A DNA stretch of 64,000 nt, taken from Alphaproteobacteria bacterium 32-64-14. Lineage in GTDB: Bacteria; Pseudomonadota; Alphaproteobacteria; Caulobacterales; Hyphomonadaceae. The notes below the pieces were generated by a model. The model was not told the DNA's origin. It was given only the letters and a program-made list of their open reading frames with translations, and did not search any database. Within the stretch, counting starts at the first letter, position 1, and each line of letters opens with the position of its first letter. Below, piece after piece: positions 57,809-64,000 of the stretch. Made by a program: the position numbers and the translations under genes. The stretch lies in NCBI GenBank assembly GCA_002280725.1, contig NCEM01000001.1, positions 1 through 64,000 of the forward strand, in the 5' to 3' direction.

Positions 57809-58900
57809 ATGTCGCACAACACGTTTGGCCATCTGTTTCGCGTGACGACCTGGGGCGAGAGCCATGGGCCGGCGATTGGCTGTGTGGTGGATGGCGCGCC
57901 TCCGGGGCTGAAGCTGACGGCGGAGTATATCCAGCAATTCCTCGACAAGCGGCGGCCGGGCACCTCGCGCTTCGTCACCCAGCGCCAGGAAGAGGACAAG
58001 GTTCGCATCCTGTCCGGCGTGTTCGAGGATGATCGTACCGGCGGACCCGTGACCACGGGCACGCCGATTTCGCTGATGATCGAGAACACCGATCAACGGT
58101 CCAAGGACTATGGCGAGATCCGCGACAGCTATCGCCCGGGGCATGCGGACTATGCCTACGATCAGAAATACGGCGTGCGCGATTATCGTGGCGGCGGGCG
58201 TTCGTCTGCGCGCGAGACGGCGACGCGCGTGGCGGCGGGAGCTGTGGCGAGGCTGGCGCTGGGCGCGGGCGTCATTATTCGCGGCGCGGTCGTGCAGATT
58301 GGCCCACATGCGATCAATCGCGACAACTGGGACTGGGCGCAGACGGAGCAGAACCCGTTCTGGTGCCCGGACGCGGGCACGGTTGCAAAGTGGGAAGACT
58401 TTCTCGATGCGAGGCGCAAGGCTGGATCATCGTGTGGCGCAATCGTTGAGGTAGTCGCCGAAGGCGTGCCGGCGGGCTGGGGGGCGCCGATCTATGGCAA
58501 GCTCGATGGCGACATCGCTGCAGCGATGATGAGCATCAACGCGGTGAAGGGCGTCGAGATCGGCGCGGGCTTTGCGTCGGCGGCGCTGAGCGGCGAGGAG
58601 AATGCCGACGAGATGCGCCGGTCAGGCAACAGCGTCGCGTTCCTGTCGAACAACAATGGCGGCGTGCTGGGCGGCATCTCGACCGGACAGCCGGTTGTCG
58701 CGCGCATTGCGGTGAAGCCCACCTCCTCCATCCTGACCCCGCGCAAGACGGTGAATGCGCAGGGCGAGGACACCGACATCCGCACCAAGGGGCGGCACGA
58801 TCCGTGTGTCGGCATTCGCGCCGTGCCGGTGGCCGAGGCGATGCTGGCGTGCGTGCTGGCCGACCACCTGATGCGCCATCGCGGTCAGGTTGGCGCCTAA
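57809..58900 (+). CDS. aroC: Chorismate synthase
   Basis: The 363-residue enzyme begins [20 protein letters not shown], with [23 protein letters not shown] ([19 protein letters not shown]) substrate block. The second signature is [19 protein letters not shown] and the third [17 protein letters not shown]. It makes chorismate from EPSP with reduced FMN, the last common step of aromatic amino-acid synthesis. Length fits the family, and the three family signatures are intact. It appears to be transcribed alone, after the long hairpin. Confidence 0.97.
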   Translation: MSHNTFGHLFRVTTWGESHGPAIGCVVDGAPPGLKLTAEYIQQFLDKRRPGTSRFVTQRQEEDKVRILSGVFEDDRTGGPVTTGTPISLMIENTDQRSKDYGEIRDSYRPGHADYAYDQKYGVRDYRGGGRSSARETATRVAAGAVARLALGAGVIIRGAVVQIGPHAINRDNWDWAQTEQNPFWCPDAGTVAKWEDFLDARRKAGSSCGAIVEVVAEGVPAGWGAPIYGKLDGDIAAAMMSINAVKGVEIGAGFASAALSGEENADEMRRSGNSVAFLSNNNGGVLGGISTGQPVVARIAVKPTSSILTPRKTVNAQGEDTDIRTKGRHDPCVGIRAVPVAEAMLACVLADHLMRHRGQVGA

Positions 58901-58990
58901 GCGCCTGACTCTACGGCCGAAATCCCTTCAGGCTGCGTTCAGCTTCGCTACGCCATGTTGGGCCTTGAACCAGTTCGGTCGGAGGTTCCC

Positions 58991-59671
58991 ATGCGTTTCA
59001 AGGCTCTCATACTTGTCTCTGCCATCGCCGCGACGGCCATGCCGGCCTTCGCGCAGGACTATGGCCGCGCCTGCCAGCGCGCGCAGGGCGACAACCAGAT
59101 CGGCGGCATGATTGTCGGCACGATCATCGGCGGCGTGCTCGGCTCGCAGGTGGCTGGGTCGGGACATCGCAGCGACGGTTCGGCCGTTGGCGCCGTGCTT
59201 GGCGGCATCGTCGGATCGGGCGTCGGCAAGGACAGCGTGAACTGCGGCCCGCCGCGCTATCCCTCTGGCTCGTCCTACAACCCGAACCCGAATTACGGCG
59301 GCCCGAACTATGGCGACTACGGATACTCCCCGTATGGATCGCAACCTGCTTACGGACAGGATCCTTACCGTGGTTCCCCGTACAGCTACGGTCCGGCGCC
59401 GGTGAACGCTTATCCGGTTGATCCCGGTGCGTACTCCCCTCCGCGGTATGCTGACGATGGTTCGTACCGGCAAGACTCTCCGCCGCGCGGGCGCAACCGC
59501 GACGACCTTGATGGCCGAGGCGACCGCGCCTATAGTCGTAACGACGATTACGGTGACGAAGACTGCACAGACGCGGTCCAGATCACCAAGCTGCCCGACG
59601 GGTCGGAGGTCCGCCGCCCCATTGAGGTATGTCGCGATACGTATTATGGCGACTGGAAGATAAGAGATTAG
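58991..59671 (+). CDS. 17-kDa surface antigen-like protein with glycine zipper
   Basis: The 226-residue secreted protein has a signal peptide (KALILVSAIAATAMPAFA) and then the Rickettsia 17-kDa antigen-type glycine-zipper (GGMIVGTIIGGVLGSQVAGSG; GAVLGGIVGSGVGKDSV). A Tyr/Pro/Gly/Asn-rich low-complexity region follows (NPNPNYGGPNYGDYGYSPYG and similar). The end has two cysteines (DEDCTDAVQITKLPDGSEV; EVCRDTYYGDWKIRD). It is probably an outer-membrane protein with an exposed disordered repeat. A ribosome-binding GGAGGT precedes ATG 58991. The Tyr-rich repeat region differs from typical family members. Confidence 0.82.
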   Translation: MRFKALILVSAIAATAMPAFAQDYGRACQRAQGDNQIGGMIVGTIIGGVLGSQVAGSGHRSDGSAVGAVLGGIVGSGVGKDSVNCGPPRYPSGSSYNPNPNYGGPNYGDYGYSPYGSQPAYGQDPYRGSPYSYGPAPVNAYPVDPGAYSPPRYADDGSYRQDSPPRGRNRDDLDGRGDRAYSRNDDYGDEDCTDAVQITKLPDGSEVRRPIEVCRDTYYGDWKIRD

Positions 59672-59754
59672 GTGGGCCGGACGGTGCTGTGATGTGCGCC
59701 GAGGGCCTCCTTCAAAGGGCAGGCCCGTCCCCCCAACCCAGGGCCTGATAAGGG

Positions 59755-59784
59755 CGAGCCGCGGAGCGCAAGCTTCGCGGCTCG
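59755..59784. terminator. Hairpin after the 17-kDa antigen-like gene
   Basis: CGAGCCGCG (59755-59763) and CGCGGCTCG (59776-59784) form a 9-bp stem with a 12-nt loop. It lies between convergent genes and may end both transcripts, though there is no T-run. The rest of 59672-59926 holds no gene. Confidence 0.5.
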
Positions 59785-59926
59785 TCTGATTCCGGGCGTC
59801 GGTTTCCTATGCGGCAGATCGGAATTCCGGCGGCGCGCAAGTACCCAAACTGGGGCATGACGCGCGGCGTCGCTGAATCATCAGACAGTACAATTCATAA
59901 AACCGGTATGTTACCGGCCGTCTGCA

Positions 59927-60679
59927 TCAGGGCTTGTTTCCGGCCAGTAACAGCCGCTCGCGGTTGCCATCGCCGCCCGCAATCGGACTCTCCGTCCAGT
60001 TGCCAACAGGCCATCCGGCAGCCTTCAGCCATAGCTCAATATTATGTGCGGCAGCCTCCGTTGCGGCCTGGTTCGAGACGATGCCGCTACGTCCGACATT
60101 GGCGGGGCCGACCTCGAACTGGGGCTTGAACAGGGCCACCAGACTTGCGCCCGGCGCGGCCAGCGAAAGGGCCCTTTCGAGCAGTTTCGAGAGGCTGATG
60201 AAGCTCGCATCGCACACGATGAGAGTCGGTGGCTCGCCGAGCATTGCGGCGGTCAGATTTCGCGCGTCAGTTGATTCCAGAGACACGACGCGCGCATCCT
60301 CACGCAGTCGTGAATGTAGCTGGTCGCGGCCAACGTCCACGGCAACGACGCGCCGTGCGCCGCGCGCGAGCAGCACGTCGGTGAAGCCTCCGGTGGACGC
60401 GCCAACATCGAGACAGGCCCTGCCCGCGCAATCGACGCCGAACACGGTGAGCGCGTGGTCGAGCTTCACCCCGCCGCGCGAGACCCAGGGGTGGGCGGCC
60501 TCGGCCGTGATGGGCGCATCGCCCCGCACAAGCATGCCGGGCTTCGTTGCCGCGACTCCTTCGACCAAGACCTTGCCCGCCTCGATCGCAGCACGCGCCT
60601 GCGCCCGCGAGGCGGCGAGGCTGCGCCTTACCAGTTCGACGTCGAGCCGTCGGGTTTCGCTGTCGTCCTGTTCGGCCAT
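59927..60679 (-). CDS. TlyA family rRNA methyltransferase/hemolysin-like
   Basis: The 250-residue protein from ATG 60679 has an N-terminal S4 RNA-binding domain (RLDVELVRRSLAASRAQARA, AIEAGKVLVEG). A FtsJ-type methyltransferase follows with HPWVSRGGVKLDHAL, ACLDVGASTGGFTDVLLARG and VVAVDVGRDQLHS for the SAM site. TlyA 2'-O-methylates 16S and 23S rRNA in mycobacteria; in Alphaproteobacteria it is usually called hemolysin A or TlyA family. In many genomes it follows dxs, which is not here. ATG 60697 is an alternative start giving six more residues. Confidence 0.93.
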   Translation of the reverse strand: MAEQDDSETRRLDVELVRRSLAASRAQARAAIEAGKVLVEGVAATKPGMLVRGDAPITAEAAHPWVSRGGVKLDHALTVFGVDCAGRACLDVGASTGGFTDVLLARGARRVVAVDVGRDQLHSRLREDARVVSLESTDARNLTAAMLGEPPTLIVCDASFISLSKLLERALSLAAPGASLVALFKPQFEVGPANVGRSGIVSNQAATEAAAHNIELWLKAAGWPVGNWTESPIAGGDGNRERLLLAGNKP

Positions 60680-60865
60680 CGTCTCGCCGGCTCCCATGCG
60701 CGTGCCAGACCATGGCCCGGCAGCGCCTTTAAAGAGCAGGCCATTGGCAGCGGCAAGCCCGGGTTCGCGAGACCTACGCAACCCTTTCGTCAGGACCAAA
60801 TCCACGGCTGGCGAGGGACGCGCAAAGCAGGCTAGAAGGCGGACGACACTTGCAAGAGCACGCCC

Positions 60866-61897
60866 ATGCCGGTTTCACCTGTCGAACGGAATGATCACTC
60901 CGAACCGAACGCCGAGGCGTTCATTTTCGGATTCGATTTCCTGCCCGATGGCTCTGTCGCCAAAGTCGACTGGACCAGCAGCAAGTCCACGGCGGCCTGC
61001 CCCAGCCATGGGTGGCGGTGGCTGCATTTCAACCGGCTGGCGGCGGAAACGCGGGACTGGCTGGGATCGTCCAGCGATCTCAACGAGGCGGTGATTGCAG
61101 CGCTGCTGCAGACGGAATCGCGGCCGCGCTGCGCGCCTTATGAAGACGGCCTGCTGCTGAACCTGCGCGGGATCAACCACAACCCGGGCGCCGAGCCGGA
61201 GGACATGATCTCGGTTCGCATCTGGGCGACGCAGAATCTTGTGCTGTCGATGCGGTCCTACCCCGTGAAGGCGATCCACGATGTGCGCGATGGGATTGGG
61301 CGCGACGTGCCCGGAACGCCCGCAGCCCTGCTGGCGCTTATTGCGTCGCGGCTGGTGGATTATATCGATCCGGTGGTCGAGCAGCTCAAGGACGAGGTGG
61401 ACGAGTTCGAGGAGGTCATGCTGAGCGAGCATGGGCAGTTGACGCCCCGCGTGCTTGCCGAATTCCGGCGGACGATCCTGCTGCTGCGCCGCTATGTGCA
61501 GCCGCAGACGGAAGCCATGCAGCAGCTTCAGCGCGAGGCGCGGATGCGCCGCGACGGCGCGCCGGGATTTGACGATGATGACCAGGTGACCCTGCGCGAC
61601 ACGACCGACCACATCATGCGCATCGCCGAAGAGCTCGATTCAATCCGCGAGCGCGCGGCCGTTATCCAGGACCAGGTTGCGGGTCAGAGGCAGGAGCAGG
61701 TGAACAAGCGGCTGCTGGCGCTGTCGATCGTGTCGGCGATCTTCCTGCCGCTGTCGTATGTAACGGGCCTGCTCGGCATGAACCTCGCGGGCATCCCTTA
61801 CCAGACCGAAGAATGGTCGTTCGGCGTTGTGCTCACGGTGACGACGGTGCTGGGCCTCGGCGTGGTCGGATTCTTGAAGTGGCGGCGGTGGATTTAG
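60866..61897 (+). CDS. CorA-like zinc transporter ZntB
   Basis: The 343-residue protein has the CorA/ZntB fold: a large N-terminal cytoplasmic domain with GWRWLHFNRLAAETRDWL, the long helices (RLVDYIDPVVEQLKDEVDEF; RRTILLLRRYVQPQTEAMQQ), and two C-terminal membrane helices. The GMN motif is in TGLLGMNLAGIPYQTEEWSF, and the E-E after PYQT is the ZntB variant. ZntB moves zinc across the inner membrane. The start at 60866 lies 187 bp beyond the divergent tlyA start. No regulator is adjacent. Confidence 0.93.
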   Translation: MPVSPVERNDHSEPNAEAFIFGFDFLPDGSVAKVDWTSSKSTAACPSHGWRWLHFNRLAAETRDWLGSSSDLNEAVIAALLQTESRPRCAPYEDGLLLNLRGINHNPGAEPEDMISVRIWATQNLVLSMRSYPVKAIHDVRDGIGRDVPGTPAALLALIASRLVDYIDPVVEQLKDEVDEFEEVMLSEHGQLTPRVLAEFRRTILLLRRYVQPQTEAMQQLQREARMRRDGAPGFDDDDQVTLRDTTDHIMRIAEELDSIRERAAVIQDQVAGQRQEQVNKRLLALSIVSAIFLPLSYVTGLLGMNLAGIPYQTEEWSFGVVLTVTTVLGLGVVGFLKWRRWI

Positions 61898-61907
61898 GCC
61901 GGCTTGA

Positions 61908-62135
61908 TCAGGTCTTGTCGTCGCCGTCGGTGGCGTTCTCGATCGTGTCCTTCACGCCCTCCCCGACCTTGCCGAGCGACTCCTGCAGCGGCTTGGTGGT
62001 TGTGTCGACCTTCTCGAGGCCCTCATCGAGATTGGCGCCGGCCGCTTCCATTGAGCCATCGCGGAAGTAGTAGAAGCCCATCACGCCGAGAAACCCGACG
62101 CAAAGCACAACAAGGATGGCGGTAAGGAGGCGCAT
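61908..62135 (-). CDS. Small membrane protein, tandem paralogue B
   Basis: The 75-residue protein has one N-terminal transmembrane helix (LLTAILVVLCVGFLGVMGFYY) and a hydrophilic tail (FRDGSMEAAGANLDEGLEKV ... ENATDGDDKT). The tail pattern F-R/W-I-R-D-G-S-x-x-x-A-G is shared with the upstream neighbour at 62184-62411, so the two are paralogues arising by tandem duplication, about 30-40% identical by eye. Function unknown. It lies 48 bp after the first copy and is probably co-transcribed from the EcfG promoter at 62441-62465. Confidence 0.7.
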   Translation of the reverse strand: MRLLTAILVVLCVGFLGVMGFYYFRDGSMEAAGANLDEGLEKVDTTTKPLQESLGKVGEGVKDTIENATDGDDKT

Positions 62136-62183
62136 TGGTCTCTCCGATGCCGGCACGGCGTGCCGAACGATTCAGCTTGATAC

Positions 62184-62411
62184 TCAGGTGGCGTTGTCGC
62201 CGTCGGTCGCCTTGTCGATGGCGGCGCCGGTATTCTGGACAATGTCGGTGGTCGTTTCGACGACGCTATCGCCAGCGCGGCCCAGCAGATTGTCCATGGA
62301 TACGCCGGCGCCCTGCAGTGACCCGTCGCGGATCCAGAAAAACACGATCAGCGTCGCAAATGCGAAGACAGTGAAGACTGCGACAGCCCAAAGGGTGGAT
62401 TTTGCGGTCAT
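62184..62411 (-). CDS. Small membrane protein, tandem paralogue A
   Basis: The 75-residue protein from ATG 62411 has one transmembrane helix (AVAVFTVFAFATLIVFFW) followed by IRDGSLQGAGVSMDNLL and an acidic tail (IDKATDGDNAT). It is paralogous to the next gene, with the same length and the shared R-D-G-S and A-T-D-G-D motifs. A perfect EcfG promoter lies 30 bp upstream and a run of ten G's lies between promoter and start. Function unknown; a stress role is inferred from the promoter. Confidence 0.72.
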   Translation of the reverse strand: MTAKSTLWAVAVFTVFAFATLIVFFWIRDGSLQGAGVSMDNLLGRAGDSVVETTTDIVQNTGAAIDKATDGDNAT

Positions 62412-62430
62412 GGCGATGTCCCTCTTGCTT

Positions 62431-62440
62431 GGGGGGGGGG
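62431..62440. repeat. Homopolymeric G10 tract
   Basis: Ten consecutive G's on the plus strand (C's on the transcribed strand) sit directly downstream of the -10 box of the EcfG promoter. Transcription of the paralogue pair should begin in or beside the tract, which is liable to slip. Confidence 0.85.
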
Positions 62441-62465
62441 AACGCCGGCATGGTGAATGAGTTCC
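62441..62465 (-). promoter_or_regulatory. EcfG promoter for the small membrane protein pair
   Basis: On the minus strand GGAAC (62465-62461), 16-nt spacer, CGTT (62444-62441). Perfect consensus, 30 bp before the start at 62411, far from the phyR locus. Confidence 0.85.
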
Positions 62466-62506
62466 GTTGCAGGAACCAAATCCCCGCAACGCTAACGCTG
62501 AAACGC

Positions 62507-64000
62507 TTAAACCCTTGGGACAAACCGCCCGCGGAGTTCGTTTTTCATGATCTTGCCGTTGGCGTTGCGGGGCAGCGGATCACGCTGGATCTGGATTTCC
62601 ACCGGCACTTTGAAACCAGCAATGCGCTGTGCGGCGAAGGCGCGGAGCTCGTCTTGCGTGGTGTTCATGTCAGGCTTCACTTGCACAACGGCGCCGACTT
62701 CCTCACCCAGCACCTTGTGCGGGATGCCAACGACGGCAGCGTCCATGATGGCAGGGTGTGCGTAAAGCGCAGTCTCGACCTCGATACTGTAGACGTTCTC
62801 GCCGCCGCGGATGAGCATGTCCTTTGCGCGGTCGGTGAGGAAGACGAAGTTCTCGTCATCCATGTAGCCGACATCGCCCGTGACGACCCAGCCATCGATG
62901 TAGGTCTTGGCGGTGGCTTCGGGCTTGTTCCAGTAGAGCTTGCAGTTGTTGGGGCCCTTGACCCACAGCTCTCCCACCTGGTTTGGCCCGAGCGACTCTC
63001 CGTTTGCGCCGACGATCTTGAAATCCATCGCGACAGATGGCGCGCCGCATGAATCCGGCCGCAGCTCGTAGTCCCTGCCGAAGTTCACGCAGGAGGCGGC
63101 GCAGGTTTCGGTCATCCCCCAGCCATTCGAGGGGATCGCATCGGGAAAGCGCTTCTTGATGGTGGCGACCAGCGCCGGCGCGGAGGGCGCGCCGCCATAG
63201 CCGACGATGGTGATCGATGAGAGATCGTACTTGTCGCGATCAGGGTGTTCGAGCACCTGCCATGCGATGGCAGGAACGCCGCCGATGGTGGTGATCTTTT
63301 CGCGCTGGATTATGCCGAGCGCATCGCCGGGATCCCACTTGTACATCGTCACGATCCTGTCGGCGTTCATGATCGCCGGGACGAGGTTGGAGAACGCGCC
63401 GGTGGCGTGGAAAAACGGGATGGCGAGCAGCGCGACACGCTGGGGATCGACCTTGGGGTCGCGCACGGGCGGGGCTTCGCCCTGGCGCAGGAAGTGGCGC
63501 GCCTGGCAGGACATGCCGTTGAACACGTTCGAGATGATGGCGCGGTGCGTGGCGAGCGCGCCCTTGGGTTTGCCGGTGGTGCCGGAGGTGTACATGATGG
63601 TGGCGTCGTCGTCGGGCTGCACGTCTGCGTCGGGCGCAGAGACGGCCGGCAGGTTGGCCCAGCTCTTCGCCGGACCGATCATTCTTTCGAGCGAGACGAT
63701 GCTGGGGGCGGCTTCATCATCGCCGCCGCGCGCGACGATGATGGTCTTCAGCTGGGTCAGTTTCGGTAGGTGATCCCGGATACGCTCGAGCTTTTCGGGA
63801 TCGACGATGGCGACTTTTGCGCCTGAGTCAGCGAGGCCGTATTCAAGCTCCTCCCCTGTCCACCAGGAATTGAGCGGGGTGGAGACGGCGCCGATCAGCA
63901 GCGGGGCGAAGAACGACACCGGCCATTGCGGATAGTTGCGCATCACGACGGCGACACGGTCGCCCTTCTTCACGCCGAACTCGTTGCGCAGCTTGTTGGC
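62507..64000 (-). CDS. Acyl-CoA synthetase (AMP-forming), 5' end outside window
   Basis: These 497 residues of a fatty-acid/aromatic acyl-CoA ligase lack the N-terminal part; the reading frame is open to the edge (ANKLRNEFG precedes the GTG at 63973). Motifs present are the P-loop YTSGTTGKPKGALATH, NGWGMTETCAA, then TGDVGYMDDENFVFLTDRAK and IRGGENVYSIEVE, and the C-terminal catalytic Lys in PLPRNANGKIMKNELR. It activates carboxylic acids as acyl-AMP and then acyl-CoA. It probably belongs to the same type of fatty or aromatic acid metabolism as the acyl-CoA dehydrogenases at the left of the window. Confidence 0.93.
   Translation of the reverse strand, partial: ANKLRNEFGVKKGDRVAVVMRNYPQWPVSFFAPLLIGAVSTPLNSWWTGEELEYGLADSGAKVAIVDPEKLERIRDHLPKLTQLKTIIVARGGDDEAAPSIVSLERMIGPAKSWANLPAVSAPDADVQPDDDATIMYTSGTTGKPKGALATHRAIISNVFNGMSCQARHFLRQGEAPPVRDPKVDPQRVALLAIPFFHATGAFSNLVPAIMNADRIVTMYKWDPGDALGIIQREKITTIGGVPAIAWQVLEHPDRDKYDLSSITIVGYGGAPSAPALVATIKKRFPDAIPSNGWGMTETCAASCVNFGRDYELRPDSCGAPSVAMDFKIVGANGESLGPNQVGELWVKGPNNCKLYWNKPEATAKTYIDGWVVTGDVGYMDDENFVFLTDRAKDMLIRGGENVYSIEVETALYAHPAIMDAAVVGIPHKVLGEEVGAVVQVKPDMNTTQDELRAFAAQRIAGFKVPVEIQIQRDPLPRNANGKIMKNELRGRFVPRV

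Overview
The window is GC-rich, gene-dense chromosomal DNA of an alphaproteobacterium. The best placement is near Hyphomonadaceae/Caulobacterales. The grounds are a complete PhyR-NepR-EcfG general stress locus, a NasT/NasS-controlled nitrate assimilation cluster, and several acyl-CoA dehydrogenases, SDRs and serine hydrolases. This placement is inferred from gene content only. No rRNA, CRISPR array, insertion sequence or prophage was seen. One tRNA (anticodon CAT) lies at 23463-23538. The last gene, an acyl-CoA synthetase, runs off the right edge.

Region by region. 0.2-13.4 kb is mostly metabolic: a cytochrome c lipoprotein, two acyl-CoA dehydrogenases, a carboxylesterase, a coniferyl-aldehyde-type dehydrogenase, a KGST/DsbA-like isomerase, fasciclin and SOUL lipoproteins, and a beta-lactamase-fold hydrolase. 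Set into this is a compact pair of a GNAT acetyltransferase and an addiction-module antidote protein (2351-3130). 13.6-23.3 kb is the stress island. It holds a PhyK-like histidine kinase, ecfG and nepR diverging from phyR, surrounded by small envelope proteins (two DUF1328 proteins, an entericidin-like peptide, glycine-zipper and small membrane proteins). Many of these carry an EcfG-type promoter (GGAAC, 16-17 nt, CGTT). 23.7-35.9 kb is nitrate assimilation: porin, nasT, nasS, narK, nirB, nirD, nasA, uroporphyrinogen-III methyltransferase, convergent mobA, and narM. A leader before narK folds into hairpins typical of ANTAR antitermination.

36-44 kb holds pantothenate kinase, an FAD/NAD(P)-binding protein, a SIMPL protein, panD, an epoxide-hydrolase-like enzyme, an SDR, and a DUF805-SRPBCC fusion. 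44.4-50.2 kb is the glycine cleavage operon gcvT-gcvH-(PaiB-like)-gcvPA-(unknown)-gcvPB behind a tandem glycine riboswitch. 50.2-64 kb holds an M48 peptidase with a TerB-like tail, a cyclase-family protein, pdxH, an SDR coupled to an unknown gene, an APC permease, TerC, aroC, a 17-kDa-antigen-like protein, a TlyA methyltransferase, a ZntB-like transporter, a tandem pair of small membrane proteins behind another EcfG promoter, and a partial acyl-CoA synthetase.

How it works together. Stress signals would pass through the kinase to PhyR, which sequesters NepR and frees EcfG. EcfG then transcribes its own locus and the small envelope genes around it. NasS senses nitrate or nitrite and releases NasT, which lets transcription pass the narK leader so that NarK, NirBD and NasA are made. 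CobA (siroheme) and MobA (molybdenum cofactor) supply their cofactors. Glycine bound by the riboswitch turns on glycine cleavage, whose PLP could come from PdxH nearby.
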